Source of the DNA: Odontocerum albicorne
Lineage: Eukaryota; Arthropoda; Insecta; Trichoptera; Odontoceridae
Direction of reading: 5' to 3'
Assembly (NCBI GenBank): GCA_949825065.1
Contig: OX463865.1
Coordinates: 20,693,115 to 20,757,114, forward strand
DNA length: 64,000 bases
A program made the translations under genes and the position numbers. This document shows, in pieces, positions 10,080 to 20,600 of the stretch; position 1 is the stretch's first letter, and every line of letters starts with the position of its first letter. The notes beneath the pieces are model-generated. The model was not told the DNA's origin, did no database searches, and saw only the letters and a list, made by a program, of their open reading frames with translations.

Positions 10080-10420
10080 ATTTAAAACCATGAGGACCTC
10101 TCAAAAATCGTTGTCCCTTGTGGGAGGTCTGGATTGTATATAAACACTTCTCACATAATCTACACCAGACACAAACTTCGTTACACCTAAAGCCGAATGT
10201 ATTATCACATATCGGAAGATCTACTCGTACCAAGGTTTCTGTGAAAGCTTTCTGCAAATATATTTTTCTATACTTATGCAAATGCGGGGAAGTGCATAAC
10301 CTTATAACTGTATCCATGTCTCCCTGTCCTTTTTTTTGTAATACTTTTATTCTGTTAACAATAGTGGGTTCGAATCCCGAATTAGAACACCGTTGAGAAG
10401 AGACTGCTCACCAAACAACA
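10080..10420 (+). mobile_element. R4 LINE 3' fragment
   Basis: It contains CACCTAAAGCCGAATG, CACATATCGGAAGATCTAC and GCGGGGAAGTGCATAAC, then ends in AATAGTGGGTTCGAATCCCG. It is shared with 37970-38110 (plus) and with the minus-strand copies at 14240-14720 and 60925-61310. In the 61 kb copy the upstream region encodes AFSGPVAWNSLPLSV-like ORF2 sequence, so R4 is a LINE family. It directly abuts the end of the L-B element. Confidence 0.6.
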
Positions 10421-10515
10421 TTTTATAAATTATTCTTTTAATAATGTATTGCACACATTAAAATCTTTTTTTTATTTCTCGACCATTTTTTCCTTTCCTG
10501 TCAGTTTTGGTTTAA
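10421..10515. other. AT-rich spacer ending in the TTAA target
   Basis: Featureless AT-rich DNA between the R4 tail and the piggyBac element. Positions 10512-10515 are the left TTAA duplication. Confidence 0.4.
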
Positions 10516-13053
10516 CACGTTCACTGCGGCCGATAAATCGCGAACAATCGTGGTGTGCTGAAAAATAGCAATTTTTCAAATCTCTAAAACTATATTACAA
10601 ATATGAAATAATAAGATATTTTTTTTTGGAGATGCTAGTATATACTGTCTCCTTTGTGTAAAGGATTCACGCGCGGCGGATGCTGACTCACACTACGAAA
10701 TAAGCAAGTGTAAACACGAGTCATTGAGAGCACTAAAGCTGAGTTTACACTGCAAATCATGCATAGAAATATTTAATTAATTTTTTTTGAAAATATTATT
10801 TTTTACCTGTAGTATTCCTTTGGGTTTTTTACAGCTTGTACGTTTTGTTCATTGTTGAAAATGTTACAGATACTTGACAAAAAATGAAAAAAAAAAACTG
10901 TCTCATAAAACACTAAAAATTCTAAGTATCCGTCCGTTTCGCACTCAATAACACTATTAATTATAATTATGAAATAACCTAAAACATGGATCCAGGCACA
11001 GACCAACTTTTCCGGGACAATCCATACAGCCATAAATTGTGTCTTTGCGTGTGCGGTCGATTTTCCAGCAATATGTGCACCTCTTTCTTTTCGTTTTACC
11101 TCTATTGTCTTTTTCAAATAATGATGGAAGGTGTATTTTTTTTAATGATACGTGGAATGGAGATGGAGGGGGCCCAACTAATTCTTCTATTACTGACATT
11201 CTAAAATCATAAAGAGTTCCCTTTTTGTCGCTATTTGCATTATACAAATAGTACGCATTTAGAAGAATCGACTGGAATATATGAATGCCGATTTTTTTAT
11301 ACCAGCGAAGCGTCTTTCTCTCGCATGGATAATAAGACAACATCTGATCATGAAAGTCGACGCCGCTCATGTATTTATTATATGCTACTATCATATTTGG
11401 TTTCACTTGCAACTTTCCATGGCGGTTTGTTGTTTCTGTCAACTGCCCATCGAATTCCGATGAAATCGCCAATACTTCCCGACGATCTTTCCACTTAGTG
11501 ACGCATACTCCGCGATCGGTGTATTGGCTAATGGATTCTCCAGTTTTTAGCATTTTATTTTTCACCTCAAACGGATTAACTTTCCTATTAGTTCTAAGAG
11601 TTCCGGTGACGTATGTTGCCTTATCTAGTAATTCCTGTGTGAGAGGAACACTATTATAATAATTATCCATGTATACTGAATGACCTTTTCCAGTCTTTCC
11701 TTCCATTAACAATTTGACAACCCTCTTGGTGTGGTCTTTCCCACCTAATTCTTTGTCAGCAGCGCCACCATATATTATTAATTTTAATGCTAAGCCATTT
11801 GATTCTCCCAGCATATATATTTTAACACCATATTTTCCCTTTTTCCCTTTTATATACTGGCGAAATTTAAGTTTTCCTCTCCACAACACTAAAGACTCGT
11901 CGATGGATAAATTTTTTTGAGGTTCGTATATTGCGTTCATCCTGTCATTGAAAAAAATTATAAGTGACTGAATTTTATCCAAACTAGTTGTTTCTTCCGT
12001 ATTTTTGTTAAAATGTAGTGTCCGAAGAATCAACAAAAATCTGTCCCGGGACATGTATTGCGAGAAAGCTTTTAAATCAAAGAGATGGTGTTTCTTCCAA
12101 TAATCGTTGAGTCTATTCAGTTTTATGGTTCCCATGTGAAATAAAAGTCCTAGCCATATTTTAAATTCAGCCACTGTAATATTTTTCCAGGAACGTATTC
12201 TACTTCTTGCTCTTTCAGAATGAGCTAAAATTTCTGCCGCATATTCATTCGACTCGTTAATAATGAGGTTGTAAAAAACATCATTAGCAATGATATTAAA
12301 AAAATCGATGGGTTTGTTTCCTGGCATATCGATTTTTAACCCTGAGTTACCCAAAAATGAAAATGTCTCGGCTGGTATCCGATTATTTGACCACTGAGGG
12401 ATATCTGGAGATGGTGGATTTTCAATTTGACTATTGTCCCTGGATGTAGAAGGTTGGTCTCTTGGAGGTGATTGTGAAGGTGGTGTTTGTTCAGAGATTT
12501 CACTTTCAGAGTCACTATCTGTATCATCATCGGTTTCATAAGAACTACTTAATTCGGATTCATTATAATCACTAAATTCGTCACTATCACTTAAATTTGA
12601 ATTTTCACTATCACTACTATTTTCCGCCATTTTTCTTTTTTTAGAAGTCGAGGGGTTATCCATTATGTTAAAAAAAGGCTAAATGTACTAATAACTTAAT
12701 GAAACTAATAACTAAAACTATATATATAGTCAGTAAAACGAATAAAAGTAGAATAAACACAAGTTTCAGAAGTCTTCAATGTCAATCAACAATTTTGTTC
12801 ACTTTATATACAGTGTAAACCCAGCTTTACAGTAAAAAAACTGAACACGTGTTCTCACGACCGCATCGGCTCATATTTATGAACACACTGACATAAAATA
12901 TTGTGATAAGATTGGATTAGTATCGTTTTAATTATGCAAAGACACTTTTAAGTGACGTGACTAATTATTACCAACCATCCGCGCCTAGCGCGTATTCCGC
13001 ACCGCGGGATATGTTAGCTGTACGCGCTAGGCGCGTACTCCGCACACAACGTG
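10516..13053 (-). mobile_element. Complete piggyBac element with TTAA target duplication
   Basis: TTAA lies at both edges (10512-10515 and 13054-13057). Ends read inward as CACGTTCACTGCGG and CACGTTGTGTGCGG, a 14 bp imperfect terminal inverted repeat. A second, internal inverted repeat pairs TAAAGCTGAGTTTACACTG (10734-10752) with the reverse complement of CAGTGTAAACCCAGCTTTA (about 12811-12829), as expected for piggyBac ends with subterminal repeats. A GC-rich palindrome (CGCGCCTAGCGCG and CGCGCTAGGCGCG) sits near the right end. The single intact transposase gene lies between the ends, so the copy is structurally autonomous. Confidence 0.92.
10957..12663 (-). CDS. piggyBac transposase, intact
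   Basis: This 568-residue enzyme should excise and insert the surrounding element at TTAA sites by a DDD-type cut-and-paste reaction without leaving footprints. Residues 1-90 are acidic and serine-rich (SDSENSNLSDSDEF), a disordered head typical of the family. The DDE_Tnp_1_7 domain follows, with catalytic aspartates at D255 (LSIDESL), D333 (YMDNYYNS) and D436 (SGVDFHDQ), matching D268, D346 and D447 of the cabbage looper enzyme. The C-terminus (529-565) is a cysteine-rich zinc-binding region, CTYC...CMDC...C...C..LFH, that binds the element ends in relatives. Length is close to the 594 residues of the prototype. The start is the first ATG of the frame, followed at once by a lysine/arginine cluster (KKRK) that may be a nuclear signal. 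No stops or frameshifts are visible, suggesting a recent insertion. Confidence 0.93.
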   Translation of the reverse strand: MDNPSTSKKRKMAENSSDSENSNLSDSDEFSDYNESELSSSYETDDDTDSDSESEISEQTPPSQSPPRDQPSTSRDNSQIENPPSPDIPQWSNNRIPAETFSFLGNSGLKIDMPGNKPIDFFNIIANDVFYNLIINESNEYAAEILAHSERARSRIRSWKNITVAEFKIWLGLLFHMGTIKLNRLNDYWKKHHLFDLKAFSQYMSRDRFLLILRTLHFNKNTEETTSLDKIQSLIIFFNDRMNAIYEPQKNLSIDESLVLWRGKLKFRQYIKGKKGKYGVKIYMLGESNGLALKLIIYGGAADKELGGKDHTKRVVKLLMEGKTGKGHSVYMDNYYNSVPLTQELLDKATYVTGTLRTNRKVNPFEVKNKMLKTGESISQYTDRGVCVTKWKDRREVLAISSEFDGQLTETTNRHGKLQVKPNMIVAYNKYMSGVDFHDQMLSYYPCERKTLRWYKKIGIHIFQSILLNAYYLYNANSDKKGTLYDFRMSVIEELVGPPPSPFHVSLKKIHLPSLFEKDNRGKTKRKRCTYCWKIDRTRKDTIYGCMDCPGKVGLCLDPCFRLFHNYN

Positions 13054-13202
13054 TTAATATCCTGTGTCCTGCAGCCCCCGTTGAGGACAACTGATGAGTC
13101 CTTTTCCTTGAAGGCTGGCCTTAACTTAAAATTCTTGTTAATCATGCATAGAGTCACTGAAGCGTTGTATATCTTGTTCGACATAATATTTGTTGGAATA
13201 TT

Positions 13203-13299
13203 TGTGTCAGGTAAACTAAAGCGCCATGAATGTTCGAGTATTGCGTATTTGTGTCAGGTAAACTAAAGCGCCATGAATGTTCGAGTATTGCGTATTTTT
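13203..13299. repeat. Direct tandem duplication of about 49 bp
   Basis: TTGTGTCAGGTAAACTAAAG and GCGCCATGAATGTTCGAGTA appear twice in succession without change. The identity suggests a recent duplication. Confidence 0.85.
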
Positions 13300-14235
13300 A
13301 TTTACGGTCATTTATTGTTTCTGTTTTTTTCTATTATGATTTGAGCATGATTGAAAATGAGTGCTTGAATTTGCTTTTGATTGAGGTTTTCTTGTTTTGG
13401 TTTATTAATTTCCAGATTTCAAAACGATAATGTGTTGAACTGATTATTATGTACGTTTTTGGTTTTGTCTTTTAATTTTTTCCTAATTGTTTATTGACGT
13501 TTGATTTTCGATTAGGGTGTTGATTTATATTGTTGTGCTTTTCTCAATATATTAAGTGTAAGTATGCATTATGGGAGTGAATTTTTGTTTCTCTTTTTTC
13601 TGTTCTCAACGGATTTTTTGTGTTTTGTTTTTGAGATTCCTTCCATGCGTCAGATACAACCCTGAACGTTGGCCTGCTGTGTGCTTAGTATGTTGTGGTA
13701 TGTGTGAGATTCTTTGAATTGTAATTTTGTATAAATCATTTTAACGTTTATATTTCGTAACATATTTTGTTTTGTATTGATGCGCACTAAAATTTGTTGT
13801 AAGATACAGAAATACATTGTAAGACAATAAATAAATCCAGTAAATTTTTTTCTCTTCAACGAAATGAAACTTATCTGCCTTGATTGTAACAATGGCAGGA
13901 AAACATAAAAAAATCTCACCAGAGTCAAGTTTCAGCGCCGGGGGCGCGCGCCCTCTATACTGTATGTGTCTATGGATTATGTTTCGGGGAATCCCTTTTA
14001 TTTTGATCGAGATGTTTTACTGCTGTGTTGGTCCTTCGGGCGGAATCTGTCGATCTGTTGAAATTGAATTGTCTGCTGCTGCCGTTTTTAATTTGTTTGA
14101 TGGGGGAAACGCGAAGAATGTTCTTCCATTGTTGACATTCTTCTTTCCTTGTTGTTTTATCTTTGTGGGAACGGATGCTGTTTTTCTTTTAAAGATAAAA
14201 TGTCCTGAATATTTAAAAAAATACAGTAATAATAA
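13300..14235. other. Unassigned T-rich interval
   Basis: This stretch is T/G-rich on the plus strand and resembles a LINE 3' UTR, but I could not match it. A 130-codon plus frame at 13880-14272 includes a GC-rich stretch (CGCCGGGGGCGCGCGCCC), has no recognised domain and runs into the R4 fragment. A phrase around AAAATGTCCTGAATATTT resembles one at 24440, hinting at a shared repeat. Confidence 0.4.
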
Positions 14236-14239
14236 TAAT

Positions 14240-14720
14240 AAAGGGCCAATTTATTTATTTAGCGCCGTTTAAAGAACAACTCTCCTTAAGGACTTTTTCC
14301 ACACAGGACTCGATCCCCCTTAATTGACAGATATAAAATATTTAAAAAAATATATATAAATATAAGTTGAGTGTAAGGATATGAAGGTAGTGACTGTGGC
14401 CGTTACATAAGATATTTCTCCGCATCTGCATAGTTCAGAAAAAACATATTTAGTATGAAAACCGCAGAAAACTTTTCAAAGGAAAACGAACTACAGAGAA
14501 ACCTTTGCGAATCTTCCAATATGCGATAGTAACACATTCAGCTTTAAGTGTAGTAAAGTGCATATGTGTTGTGTTCGAATATAATCTTACATTTTAATAA
14601 GACGTCCCAAAAAGGCCTAAAGCTATACATACCACCCACATCTCTGACATAAAGAGGCAGACCATTTCACACCACAAAATCAGCAACGGTAAACCTTAAT
14701 TATAATGCCTCGCTTTATTA
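14240..14720 (-). mobile_element. R4 LINE 3' fragment
   Basis: Reverse orientation of the R4 family. AGCGCCGTTTAAAGAACAAC, GACTCGATCCCC and AAGTTGAGTGTAAGGATATG match 59245-59350. GATAGTAACACATTCAGCTT and AAGAGGCAGACCATTTCACA match 61078-61240. The coding remainder is decayed. Confidence 0.65.
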
Positions 14721-14794
14721 CACCGATTCGAAACGATCAATAACAATTTCATATTTGCACAATTTGTGTCGTAGATAAAAAGTGAAATAAACAG

Positions 14795-14915
14795 AAGATG
14801 TATGGATGTAGAAGAGGCGAAGGAAGTATGCCGTGATAGGAAAGTTTGGCGCTCTGTCTTTTCTGCCTACCCCGACATGAATACGGCGTGATTATTTGTA
14901 TGTATGTATCGTAGT
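14795..14915 (+). mobile_element. L-A LINE 3' end
   Basis: ATGTATGGATGTAGAAGAGG, CGTGATAGGAAAGTTTGGCG and the tail CTACCCCGACATGAATACGG ending in GTATGTATG are the last about 110 bp of L-A. Confidence 0.75.
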
Positions 14916-14935
14916 TTATATGAATGATGAATGAC

Positions 14936-15105
14936 GACTCCTGTGGCCTTGTTGGTAATACGTTTATCTTCTAACCCGAGGGTTGCGGAGTCGATTCTTG
15001 CTGGATCACGGATTCAAAAAAAGTATTCCAGGCTGGGTTTTACTGAAGGCCACTTTCCCAACTTTTTTTTTGGCTAGAAGATATTGCCAGGATATAAAGT
15101 ATCAT
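14936..15105 (+). repeat. SINE-A copy
   Basis: The tRNA-like head CTGTGGCCTTGTTGGTAATA (A box region) and GGAGTCGATTCTTGCTGG (B box region) is followed by the CAGGCTGGGTTTTACTGAAGG body and the tail GCTAGAAGATATTGCCAGG. The copy is diverged and truncated at its 3' end. Confidence 0.7.
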
Positions 15106-15500
15106 ATATAACGAAAGTGAGAGAGAAAGACCAGGAAAAGAATGGTTGGATCAAGTGAATAAAATATTACTAGAAGGAAGGTCAAAAATTTAGAGAAAGT
15201 GAATGAATTACATGGGAAGGATGTTTCGATATTGGACAGGCTGAAGATTTACGTCTTAGATGTTTGGGAACACCTAGAATATCCTGACACGACGTACATA
15301 CATACATACCATCGTGCCATCTCCCTGTCGGGGTAGGCCGACAGGACAGGATGACAAACTTTCTTATTTCGGTACACATCCTTAGCCTATCCATACACCT
15401 TCTCATATATTTTCTACGATTTCTCTGACTTTCTACGTTCCTTTGTTTCAGAATATCACTCACTTGATTCAACCATACTTTCCTTGGTCTTCTTCTCTCA
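15106..15500. mobile_element. Two L-A LINE fragments in opposite orientation
   Basis: At 15110-15215 the plus strand shows GAATGGTTGGATCAAGTGAA and following L-A sequence. At 15298-15500 the minus strand shows a well-preserved L-A end whose frame (15182-15472) reads NQVSDILKQRNVESQRNRR, RRCMD and the terminal GRWHDGMYVC. The head-to-head arrangement suggests two insertion events or a local inversion. Confidence 0.7.
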
Positions 15501-15930
15501 ACAATATTTCACATATTGTGGTGCGACGTAATGAATCTAATTCTGAAACAGGAAAAATCCTTTATAATATGAGTGTATCAATGATGGAATGTGTGAAAGT
15601 GACAGAAGCAAAATATGCTCACCAGGATAGAATAATAATGGAGATCTATATATACACGCAATATGGACATGGTTTGATGGCGATAATGTTAATGACTATG
15701 GTACGTTGATATTTTAGCGAAATGGTTCTGGTTGGGACGTGATGATTTTGATTGTTGGTAAATAAATAAAATACGTCAATTAGCAATGCGGAAGGAGAGA
15801 GTGAATGAATGTTTTATTTATCGGTATGTGGGTATTTATACATTTCAGAATGGGCGCGGGAGTGCGCCCGCGATATATTTTTATCTCGCTTCTGTGCGTG
15901 CAGAGATGGTCACTTGAAGTATTGCAGACA
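15501..15930. other. Unassigned interval
   Basis: No repeat or gene is recognised. Short frames at 15443-15709 and 15805-16023 (plus) have no domain features. About 15845-15905 holds a small CpG-rich stretch (GGGCGCGGGAGTGCGCCCGC) that can form a hairpin. Confidence 0.4.
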
Positions 15931-15934
15931 TCGC

Positions 15935-16060
15935 AAATAGTATTGTGGGTAAACAATTTGTTTACGGAACCGGCGAGACAGCGTGATGCGTTCTCTTTCT
16001 ACTGTGGAATGTATCGTAAATAGTATTGTGGGTACACAATTTGTTTACGGAACCGGCGCG
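15935..16060. repeat. Direct duplication, 83 bp period
   Basis: AAATAGTATTGTGGGTAAAC and ATTTGTTTACGGAACCGGCG begin at 15935 and recur from 16018 with one or two changes. This is a partial second copy of the unit. Confidence 0.75.
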
Positions 16061-16219
16061 ATGTCCGGCCGCGTCAATGTTTTGGTATGTGACCTTTGGA
16101 CATATCCAAAGGTCGTTTCGTCGGTCGTTGACCGTATGTGTTGACAATATTCAGCGACGACCGTGGTTCCCACAATATAAAAATGAAATTAGAACCGGGT
16201 GATATAAAATTCTGCCAAG

Positions 16220-16612
16220 ATGATGATAGTCCATAACAGGATTTTAGTGCCAAATTTGATGTATGGAAGTGAAACGTGGAACAAAACTGAAAAAAGTCGA
16301 ATAAATGTTGTAGAAAGGCGTGCACATAGAAAAATAGACGGGGTGAGAATGTATGACGGAATAAGGATCGAAGTGATCAGGGATGAATGGCTGATTAGTC
16401 GAGTAAGATACTCTGAGATTGAAAATCAGAGAAATCGTGACAGTAGAAGAGGTTCGAGATGTGTGTCGCGATATGATAGTCTGTCGCTCTTTCCCCTTTG
16501 TTTTCCTCAACAAGAAGACATCGTGACAGTAGAAGAGGTTCGAGATGTGTGTCGCGATATGATAGTCTGTCGCTCTTTCCCCTTTGTTTTCCTCAACAAG
16601 AAGATAGCGTGA
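16220..16612 (+). pseudogene. L-A LINE fragment with an internal 86 bp tandem duplication
   Basis: The open frame encodes LVPNLMYGSETWNKTEKSRI, then VVERRAHRKIDGVRMYD, which is the LINE segment after RT (Y.SE.W.......E.R.LRKI.GV). The C-terminal part reads CVSRYDSLSL in place of the family's CRDRKVWRSV. Its last block is duplicated in tandem (period 86 bp, CAGTAGAAGAGGTTCGAGAT at 16441 and 16527), extending the frame artificially. It is a dead fragment. Confidence 0.75.
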
Positions 16613-16619
16613 TATTAAA

Positions 16620-17303
16620 ATATATAAAGTGATAACATAATAAGCTGTATTTATTTTTCATCAACCACATTGTTCGATTCACCCAATGGGGTGTTTCTAT
16701 CATTTAATTTTCGTGAGTATAACTAACTTATAACGTTATTATCAGGCGAGCACAATGGAACAATACAGAGTCGGGAGATGCGGGCTCAAGGTAGTGTACA
16801 ATTAGATGGCTTCACTTCATATCCTCTACCCCTTTCTTTGATATCTGCAATTAATGTTCACGGTACGGTCGCGAATACATTTAATACCCAAATGACGTTA
16901 TATTAGTAAATCTTTCAAATACATCCATACCTTGATTTACAAAAGAGACACTTCCTGAAAAGTTGTCCCTATCCTTTATAAATACATATTAAATGTGCAT
17001 GACGTGTTCCACGAAGAAAAAAATCAGTAAAACAATCGAGAATAATTTAGTGTATTCAGAAATATATAATATAAAACAGAGAAAACATGTGTATACTCGA
17101 ATCTAATACAAATACGAGTATAATATAAAATTACAGTATTTTATCGTACTTTGCGTTAGTCTAATATAGTTGGCTAAATTTGGTAATATTTTGTGATAAA
17201 CATACATATATTGAATTTAAGTATACATATATAGGGTGTAAATTTGGTAATATTTTGTAATAAACGTACATACTCGTATATTGAATTTAAATATACCTAC
17301 ATA
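16620..17303. other. Unassigned AT-rich interval with a small repeat
   Basis: About 16745-16870 shares diverged sequence with 22735-22860 (R3 below). At 17180-17300 the phrases GTAATATTTTGTGATAAACA and GTAATATTTTGTAATAAACG are a short direct duplication next to the mariner target. No gene is seen. Confidence 0.4.
16745..16870 (+). repeat. R3 low-copy repeat, copy 1
   Basis: GGAACAATACAGAGTCGGGA and GATATCTGCAATTAATG correspond to GGAACAATGCAGAGTAGGGG and GACACCTGCGATTAGTT at 22737-22815. The copies are clearly related but diverged. The class is unknown. Confidence 0.5.
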
Positions 17304-18145
17304 CTATCTTGATCAAAAAGTTTTAGGACCGGCCACCGTGTGGTGCTGTCAGTCACCCGATTGGAATTCTTTTTTTTTGTTAGGTTACCACATCTATCAT
17401 TGACACTTCCCTCCAAATTGAAAATGGCATCAACTGTGCATTAACGATTTTGCATTAAATTTTGTGTGAAAAAGGGATTTAACGGTCCGTAGACTTTGAA
17501 AATGTTGGAGAAGTGTTTTTCGGTGGCACGAACGCTTCAGAAGTGGTCGTGAGTCGGTCGAGGATGACGAACGCAGTGTCAGTCGAAAACCGATGAAAAC
17601 ATCGATAAAATCAAAGAAATGTTGGCCGAAAACCGCAAATTGACCATTAGAGAGCTGGCAGAAGACTTGAACATCGCTTATGGATCCGCTCCAAACATTT
17701 TGGTTAGTGATTTGGGCCTCAGACGTGTCGCTGCAAAACTGGTGCCGAAAGACCTCAATTTCATGCAAAAAAAGGACCGCGTTGAAATCGCGAAAGACAT
17801 GATTTCCATGAGTTTTTGACCAAAAACAACACGAATACTATCCAGCAACCTTCGAATTCACTTGATCTGGCTCCCTGCGACTTTTTCCTGTTCAACCGAT
17901 TTTAAAAACCGTTTCGCGGAACGCGTTACAGCACCCGAGAGGGTGTCATGAAAAAGTCGAAGATTGCTCTGATGGACATACCGAAAATTGAGTACCAGCG
18001 GTGTTTCGAGGATTGGATCAAGCGCTGGCGTAAGTGCGTTGCAGTCGATGGGGAGTACTTTGAAGGGGGACCATATCGATTTTGATGAACAAACTTGTAT
18101 TTTTGATATTATGAATAAAGTCCTAAAACTTTTTGATCAAGGTAG
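17304..18145 (+). pseudogene. Internally deleted mariner element
   Basis: TA duplications at 17302-17303 and 18146-18147 flank ends that pair as CTATCTTGATCAAAAAGTTT against CTACCTTGATCAAAAAGTTT, an inverted repeat of about 26 bp with one mismatch. The 842 bp interior retains an N-terminal helix-turn-helix region (frame at 17619-17819, LTIRELAEDLNIAYGSAPNI) and the C-terminal region with SLDLAPCDFFLF (third catalytic acid) and KRWRKCVAVDGEYFEG. The middle with the first two catalytic aspartates is deleted. It could still move if a related transposase is supplied. Confidence 0.85.
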
Positions 18146-18147
18146 TA

Positions 18148-18866
18148 TATAGATTGTCCCAATAAAAGCGCCGGATTTAGTTAAACTACACTGTTGTGTC
18201 GTAAATTTAATAAATATTCAAGAATTGGGACATTCCATATCAGATTGCATATCGATTAGAAGTTAAGGAACTGGGTGGAAATATCATAATTTCCCTAACG
18301 AGGTAATTTTTGAACCAAATTTCAAATATAATCTTGGTCATACAGCCCTTATTATTCGTCCTCCAAAATACGGGCAATTTAAATTTATCGATTCCCTTAA
18401 AAGGCCTCGACTAATAATTCCGTCGTGTATATTGATTTTTTGCTGTAAGGCCAATTTGTTGATATTTTTTTAATTCCTTTTAACGAAATTCCTTTTAAAG
18501 AGGGTCCGTGGGTCCGTTAAGCGAGGTATAGGTGTACCTTCTCCAGCTCCAGATCTTAAGTTGTTAGTTTGTAATTCTTTCTTTAAAGTTCCTCTCTTTT
18601 GGATGTAGGCATTGGTCATTGCTATTTTGACCTTTGAGGCAGCAATCTGAACAAAGATTTAGAACCTCTATCGTGAAAGTTCTCTTCCTGTCCTGAATTT
18701 TCCTCTGGAGGAAGGATCTGGGTACTTGTAGATAAGACCAAAATATTGTTTTTATCAAAAGTTTCGGCTTTCACTTTGTGGTGCTCGATATTAGAATATT
18801 TAACTATAAATTACTGTGTTATTTCATTAATTAAATTAATCTTCAACACTCGTGTTTCTTCCTCCT
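18148..18866. other. Unassigned interval
   Basis: A phrase CACTGTTGTGTCGTAAATTT with AATAAATA (about 18189) also occurs near 25280 and looks like the 3' end of a LINE or SINE. The remainder up to the L-C insertion has no recognised feature. A frame opening at 18746 is host sequence that fuses by chance with the retrotransposon frame. Confidence 0.4.
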
Positions 18867-18881
18867 ATTCCGAAGTTCTCT

Positions 18882-19845
18882 GTTCTCTGTCTGAACCTCT
18901 TAAAACATTTAATGGACTTAGACAAGGAGATGCTTTGGCGTGTACGCTGTTTAATATGGCTTTGGAAAAGGCCATTAGGGATAGCGGCATACAAACAACA
19001 GGCCATATATTCAGTAAATCTGTGCAGCTCCTGGCTTATGCAGATGACATTGACATCATAGCGAGGTCGGAACATGAACTTATAAATGCCTTCCGAGCAC
19101 TAGCAGCATCAGCAAAAAACCTAGGCTTAGTAGTCAGTGAGACCAAAACAAAATATATGCCCGTAAATGGACGCCAAAACCCAATAAGTCTACAAATAGA
19201 CAACTTTACCTTCCAAACCGTTTCTGAATTTGTGTATCTCGGTACCATGGTGACAAGTAAGAACGATGTTTCCACTGAAATAAATCGAAGATTAATAGCT
19301 GCAAACCGATGCTATTTTGGACTGCAGAGGTACATGAAATCACGACATCTCTCTAGAAAAACCAAAACTCTACTTTATAAAACACTCATCCGACCTGTGC
19401 TCACCTATGGCTCAGAATGTTGGACTCTAAGTAGAGTGGACATGAGGGCTCTAGGGACATTTGAGAGGAAGATTCTGCGCAAAATATATGGCCCCATTTG
19501 CAATAACGGAGAATGGCGTATCAGGTATAATCAGGAGCTGTACGGTCTGTATGGAGACCCTACCATAACACAAGAGATTTTAATTGGGAGACTCAGGTGG
19601 GCTGGACACGTGCAGCGAATGAGTGGGGAGGACATTCCGAGAGGGCTCTTGAATGGCACACCGGGGGGTCGAAGAAAGCCAGGAAGGCCGAAGCTTCGAT
19701 GGCTGGATGGTGTCAATAGGGATGCGCAGCTCATTGGCATCCAGAACTGGCGAACAGCAGCACAGGACCGCCAGTCATGGAGGCGTGCTTTAAAGGAGGC
19801 CAAGACCCGACCTGGGTTGTAGAGCCATTGTTGATTGATTGATTG
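18882..19845 (+). pseudogene. L-C RTE-like LINE, 5' truncated, with 15 bp target duplication
   Basis: The element encodes the last about 310 residues of an RTE-clade ORF2 in one open frame ending at 19822. It carries RT boxes TFNGLRQGDALACTLFNMAL and LLAYADDIDIIARS (YADD active site at about 19037), then VYLGTMVTSKND, RPVLTYGSECWTLSRVDMR, GRLRWAGHVQRM and GRPKLRWLDGVNRD. The 3' end is a TTGA/ATTG tetranucleotide repeat, as in RTE elements. ATTCCGAAGTTCTCT occurs at 18867-18881 and 19846-19860, a perfect target-site duplication that fixes the 5' truncation point. The apparent ATG at 18746 is therefore in flanking DNA. Upstream finger and endonuclease domains are absent, so it is not autonomous. 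Confidence 0.92.
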
Positions 19846-20119
19846 ATTCCGAAGTTCTCTTCAGGCAGAATGATCCTCGTTGTTATGAGAGCAGTATTTA
19901 GGTCAGACTTTTACGATGGATCAACAACATCCAAACTGTGTAGTATATTGATGCAAAGATTTAAATTTAAACAATATTTTATGTTAATCATCATCATCAC
20001 CTATATTCATCCAATGCAGGATATAAACCTCTCCAAGTTGTTTCCGAAAAATAAAAATTTGCCCCCTCTAAAATTTTATATCAATACACTCGTATTTTGA
20101 TGAATGACAGTATTTTTAT

Positions 20120-20600
20120 TTATTTATTTATTTAACACTTTTATTGCAAATACAATCTGGCGGGCTTTTTGCCAGGTGGCAATCTCTTCCAACCAACCAG
20201 ACAAAAGTAAATGAGGCAAGTTACGTGGTCGCATAAATCATTCAAATTAATATCCATTCCCACGAAATCCATAACATAAACACGTACGTATGTTAAGCAT
20301 ATGCCCTCGAACCCCACAAAGACGGACAATCACTGGAACATTCTTTTTCATATAAAGTGAGATATCATCAATCTAGAAATTAAGAGTTTTTTTCAGTCGC
20401 TTTTTAAAGCATGCCAAGGACGGAGCGAGTCTTATATTGGTTTGTAACTGATTCCAGAGTCTCATTCCATAAACAGTAAAGGACGACGTAAAAAAGAGGA
20501 GCGGTGAACTGGAAAGGCCAATACACAATATGTTTGAGCGTAGCGCTAATCCATGTTTGGAAAGACGCTGAAAATTTTCGGCGAGATAAGAGGGGGCGGC
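20120..20600 (-). pseudogene. L-D LINE 3' end
   Basis: On the minus strand, decayed ORF2 C-terminal sequence reads SSFTVYGMRLWNQLQTNIRL and FKKRLKKTLNF before a stop (compare W..L......F...LK..L). A 3' UTR follows that ends CTGGTTGGTTGGAAGAGATT, GCCACCTGGCAAAAAGCCCG and TTAAATAAATAAATA. A second copy lies at 35430-35900 on the plus strand. The final about 60 bp closely resembles the tails of the SINE-A family. Confidence 0.8.

Noticed and set aside
13085..13125. Stand-alone hammerhead ribozyme at CTGATGAGTCC
   Set aside because: CTGATGAG is present, but the GAAA half and third helix cannot be completed nearby.
16220..16612. 130-codon protein gene with repeated C-terminus
   Set aside because: It is an L-A LINE fragment whose last block was duplicated in tandem, extending the frame by chance.
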